Positions 34,931-37,410 of a DNA stretch of 37,410 bases are shown here, one piece after another (the stretch's first letter is position 1; each line of letters opens with the position of its first letter). The DNA is from Eubacterium sp. (lineage in GTDB: Bacteria; Bacillota; Clostridia; Lachnospirales; Lachnospiraceae), in contig JAFUVQ010000068.1 in assembly GCA_017477505.1 (NCBI GenBank), positions 1 through 37,410 of the forward strand, given 5' to 3'. Both the position numbers and the translations under genes were made by a program. Below the pieces are notes generated by a model, which was not told the DNA's origin, ran no database searches, and saw nothing but the letters and a program-made list of their open reading frames with translations.

Positions 34931-37240
34931 CTATTTGACATACTTTTTAAAGTTTTCTGCCTGTTCCAACACTTCCTTATATACATCATCTATAGTTACT
35001 GGTGGATATCCATACTTATCTAAAAGCAGGATCAAATCCACCTGAAGATTTGCTTTGATATCTTCTCTTGTAGACCAGTCAGTGTACTTTGCTTTATCAT
35101 CTACAACCTTCTTAATATCCTTGGACAGCTCTAGCATCTTATCTTCCGGATATTCAAATTCATACTTCTTTGATACGGCATATAATATGTCATAGAAAGC
35201 TTTCTCTTCGTAGTCAATACCCTTATCTTTAAAAGAATCATGTTCTTTCTTTAATTCGTGAAGAAGTTCTGACAATTGATCTGCTACATCATCCAGAACC
35301 TCTTTTGCAAAGGCTTCATCTCTCCGTCTGTTATTATATAATTTAACAACCGACTTCATTCTATCCGAGAACTCAACACTTTTTATCTTATTCACTCGCT
35401 TAAATTCTTCTATTGCAAATTCAAGAAGTCTCTGAAGCGCTTTGATTTTGGTATTTGGTAGGGATATCATTTCAATCTTAGCCATATATTCATCGCTAAA
35501 TAAATCAACATCCACATGTGTACCTGTCTCAAAAAGCTCCTCGATGCCATCTGACTCAATAGCCGACTCCAGCATCTTTCTCACTTTTGCATTCATACTT
35601 GAAGCATCCGGTGCATCACCCTTGGTAAGTTTAAATAGAATCGACCTAACCGCCTGATAAAAGTGAACCTTCTCAACATCTTCATCTGTAAACTCTTCAC
35701 TTGAGCTGCATAGATTAAATGCAAGCTTAAGTCTTTTTGTATTCTGCATAAATCTCTGCTCAAATTCTTCTGTAATCTGAACATATTCAACCGCCTTATT
35801 TAAGCAGTCCAGCTGTGCAAGTGGATCTCCTTCAAAGAAAGGTCTGGAATTAAAATTACAGAAAATCTGATCAAGAACCTCTAACTGGTCTTTTGCAATA
35901 ATTATAGCCTGCTCAACGCCCTCTAATTCACACTTCTCAAAGTTGGTATACTTTTTAAGGGCTATATTCATGTTTTTCTTTATTCCAATATAGTCTACAA
36001 TAAGTCCTTTATCCTTACCTTCATAGACTCTGTTTACACGGGAAATTGTCTGTATCAACGTATGCTGCTGTATAGGCTTATCTATATAAATCGTATCAAG
36101 TGCAGGAACATCAAAACCTGTAAGCCACATATCAACAACAATCGCTATCTTAAAGTTTGACTTCTCATTTTTGAATTGCCTATCAAGCTCTTTTCTATAT
36201 TCCTTATTCCCTAATAATTCATATAATTCCTTTTTATCATCTTTGTTCCTGGTCATAACCATACAGATTTTCTCTATTGGTTTAACCTTTTTCTTTTCAT
36301 CTTCGGTTAATGTATAACCATCAGCACACTCTTTCTTTTCGCCCCACTGAGGTCTTAGTGCTAAAATTCTGCTATACATATCATAAGCTATAAATCTGTT
36401 AGCGCATACAAACATAGCTTTACCGGCAACAGTAGCGCCCTCATTCACTCTTGTTTCATAATGATTTACAAAATCCTTTGCGACCATATCAAGTCTGTCA
36501 GGATCGCCGATAATAACATCCAGCTTAGCAACTGCTTTTTTGCTTTCCTCAATCTGTTCCTCAGAGGAACCTAATTCTGCACACTGATCATAGTATTCTT
36601 CTATCTCCTGAAGCTTCTGTTCATTAAGAGTTACCTTGGCAGCTCTGCCTTCATAAACAAGGTTAACTGTAATACCATCCTTTACAGCTTCAGTCATTGT
36701 ATAAGGATGCCCAACAATTTCTCCAAACACTTCGAGCGTCGCATCAATAGGTGTACCGGTAAAACCAACATAGGTAGCATTTGGAAGAGAATCATGTAAA
36801 TACTTAGCAAATCCGTAGGTTTTACTTACTCCACTTTCGGTAACTCTCATTTTCATATCAAGATTAACTTGCGATCTGTGCGCTTCGTCAGATATGCAGA
36901 TTACATTATCTCTATCAGTGAGAAGTTCCAAGTCTTCAGTAAACTTCTGAATTGTGGTCAAATACACACCGCCACTTGGTTTATCCTTTAATTCATTTCT
37001 TAATTGTTCCCTGGAATCAATACTGATAACCTGATCATCACCAATATACTTCTTCGACGCTACAAATTGCTTGGCGAGCTGATCATCCAAGTCTGTTCTG
37101 TCAGTTATAATAAGTATAGTTGGATTATTAAATTCTTTACTCTTCATAAGAAGTCTGGTAAGGAATAGCATGGTAAAACTCTTACCACATCCTGTTGTTC
37201 CAAAATATGTACCACCTTTTCCATCACCTTCGGGTTTCAT
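34931..37240 (-). pseudogene. hsdR: Type I restriction enzyme R subunit, 5' end removed by an IS30-family element
   Basis: The translocase (motor) subunit of a type I restriction enzyme. The remaining 769 residues begin at the ATP-binding region: Walker A GTTGCGKS (14-21), DEAH box ISDEAHRSQ, motif III GFTGTPID, motif VI QTISRVNR. A helical domain and DUF3387-like C-terminus follow. The N-terminal PD-(D/E)xK nuclease domain, normally about 250-300 residues upstream of Walker A, is missing. The frame is still open upstream of the ATG (TNLYKNIRQH), which looks like real HsdR sequence, and it runs into the IS30 end near 37270. So this is a disrupted gene: the motor may be made from an internal start, but cleavage should be lost. 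Confidence 0.88.
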
Positions 37241-37269
37241 ATGTTGACGAATATTCTTATAAAGATTTG

Positions 37270-37410
37270 TTCGTAAATTGCAATAACAAGTTGGACATTT
37301 CTATCTAGGCTGCATCTTGTTGGTAGATGATATCCAGCTCTTCCTCAAATATCTCATCAGGAGTTCGATATCCTAGGATCTTACGAGGAAGACTGTTGCA
37401 CCATGTTTCA
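37270..37410 (-). mobile_element. IS30-family insertion sequence, 3' end
   Basis: The end of the element includes the transposase tail plus about 35 bases with an AT-rich terminal segment containing AAATTGCAATAACAAG, a style seen at ends of IS30-family elements. The exact boundary with hsdR is uncertain by a few bases. The rest of the element lies beyond the window. Confidence 0.75.
37305..37410 (-). CDS. IS30-family transposase, C-terminal fragment at window edge
   Basis: The last 34 residues of a transposase, open to the window edge. The tail NSLPRKILGYRTPDEIFEEE matches the conserved C-terminal signature of IS30-family DDE transposases (LPRKxLxYxTPxExF). The stop is TAG at 37305-37307. 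Nothing of the catalytic domain is visible here; the rest lies outside the window. Confidence 0.88.
   Translation of the reverse strand, partial: ETWCNSLPRKILGYRTPDEIFEEELDIIYQQDAA

Overview
The window looks like a chromosomal segment of a low-GC Firmicute, most likely a Lachnospiraceae (Butyrivibrio/Pseudobutyrivibrio/Lachnospira-like) bacterium. Three things suggest this: strong AGGAGG-type ribosome binding sites, a perfect CIRCE operator before hrcA, and the clostridial gene order dtd-lepA-hemW-hrcA-grpE-dnaK-dnaJ-...-prmA-rsmE. Every convincing gene is on the minus strand, so the window reads biologically from right to left. The genus is an inference from protein style only.

Layout in coordinate order. 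(1) 1-1660: IS200/IS605 element with Y1 transposase TnpA and a TnpB cut by the window edge; its hairpin end abuts the 3' end of a metallophosphoesterase gene. (2) 1652-14605: conserved core. It holds the phosphoesterase, rsmE, prmA, an extra lipoprotein, the HrcA/CIRCE heat-shock operon (hrcA-grpE-dnaK-dnaJ), hemW, lepA and dtd. (3) 14662-19280: a compact three-gene unit with its own promoter and terminator: a PurF homologue lacking the catalytic N-terminal cysteine, a tubby/LURP-one-like protein, and an 833-residue tubulin/FtsZ-superfamily GTPase-like protein. (4) 19340-27627: two very large, lysine/glutamate-rich cytosolic proteins of unknown function flanking an asparaginase and a PAP2 phosphatase. 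One carries an atypical kinase signature (DRHxxN ... IDNDxSFG). The other has a KKEEEGP tandem repeat. They appear to share a C-terminal helical module. (5) 27745-31260: remnant of an integrated element. It contains a serine recombinase reduced to its catalytic domain, a SHOCT-like small protein, a candidate structured RNA with promoter and terminator, a small HTH protein behind a perfect palindrome, and an AbiE toxin-antitoxin pair behind a symmetric nested operator. (6) 31352-37410: nitroreductase, flavodoxin, DEDDh exonuclease with zinc ribbon, a DUF262/DUF1524 (GmrSD-like) protein, and a type I restriction HsdR whose 5' end is cut off by an IS30-family element.

How the genes work together: HrcA with CIRCE controls the chaperone operon, and the ribosome/tRNA genes (lepA, dtd, prmA, rsmE) sit around it as in other Firmicutes. 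The right-hand 10 kb is a defence and mobile-element zone: AbiE (abortive infection), a GmrSD-like nuclease and a broken type I restriction system. The best candidates for undescribed biology are the inactive-PurF/tubby-like/tubulin-like operon, the kinase-like giant protein with its PKKEE-repeat relative, and the structured RNA candidate at about 28641-28880.
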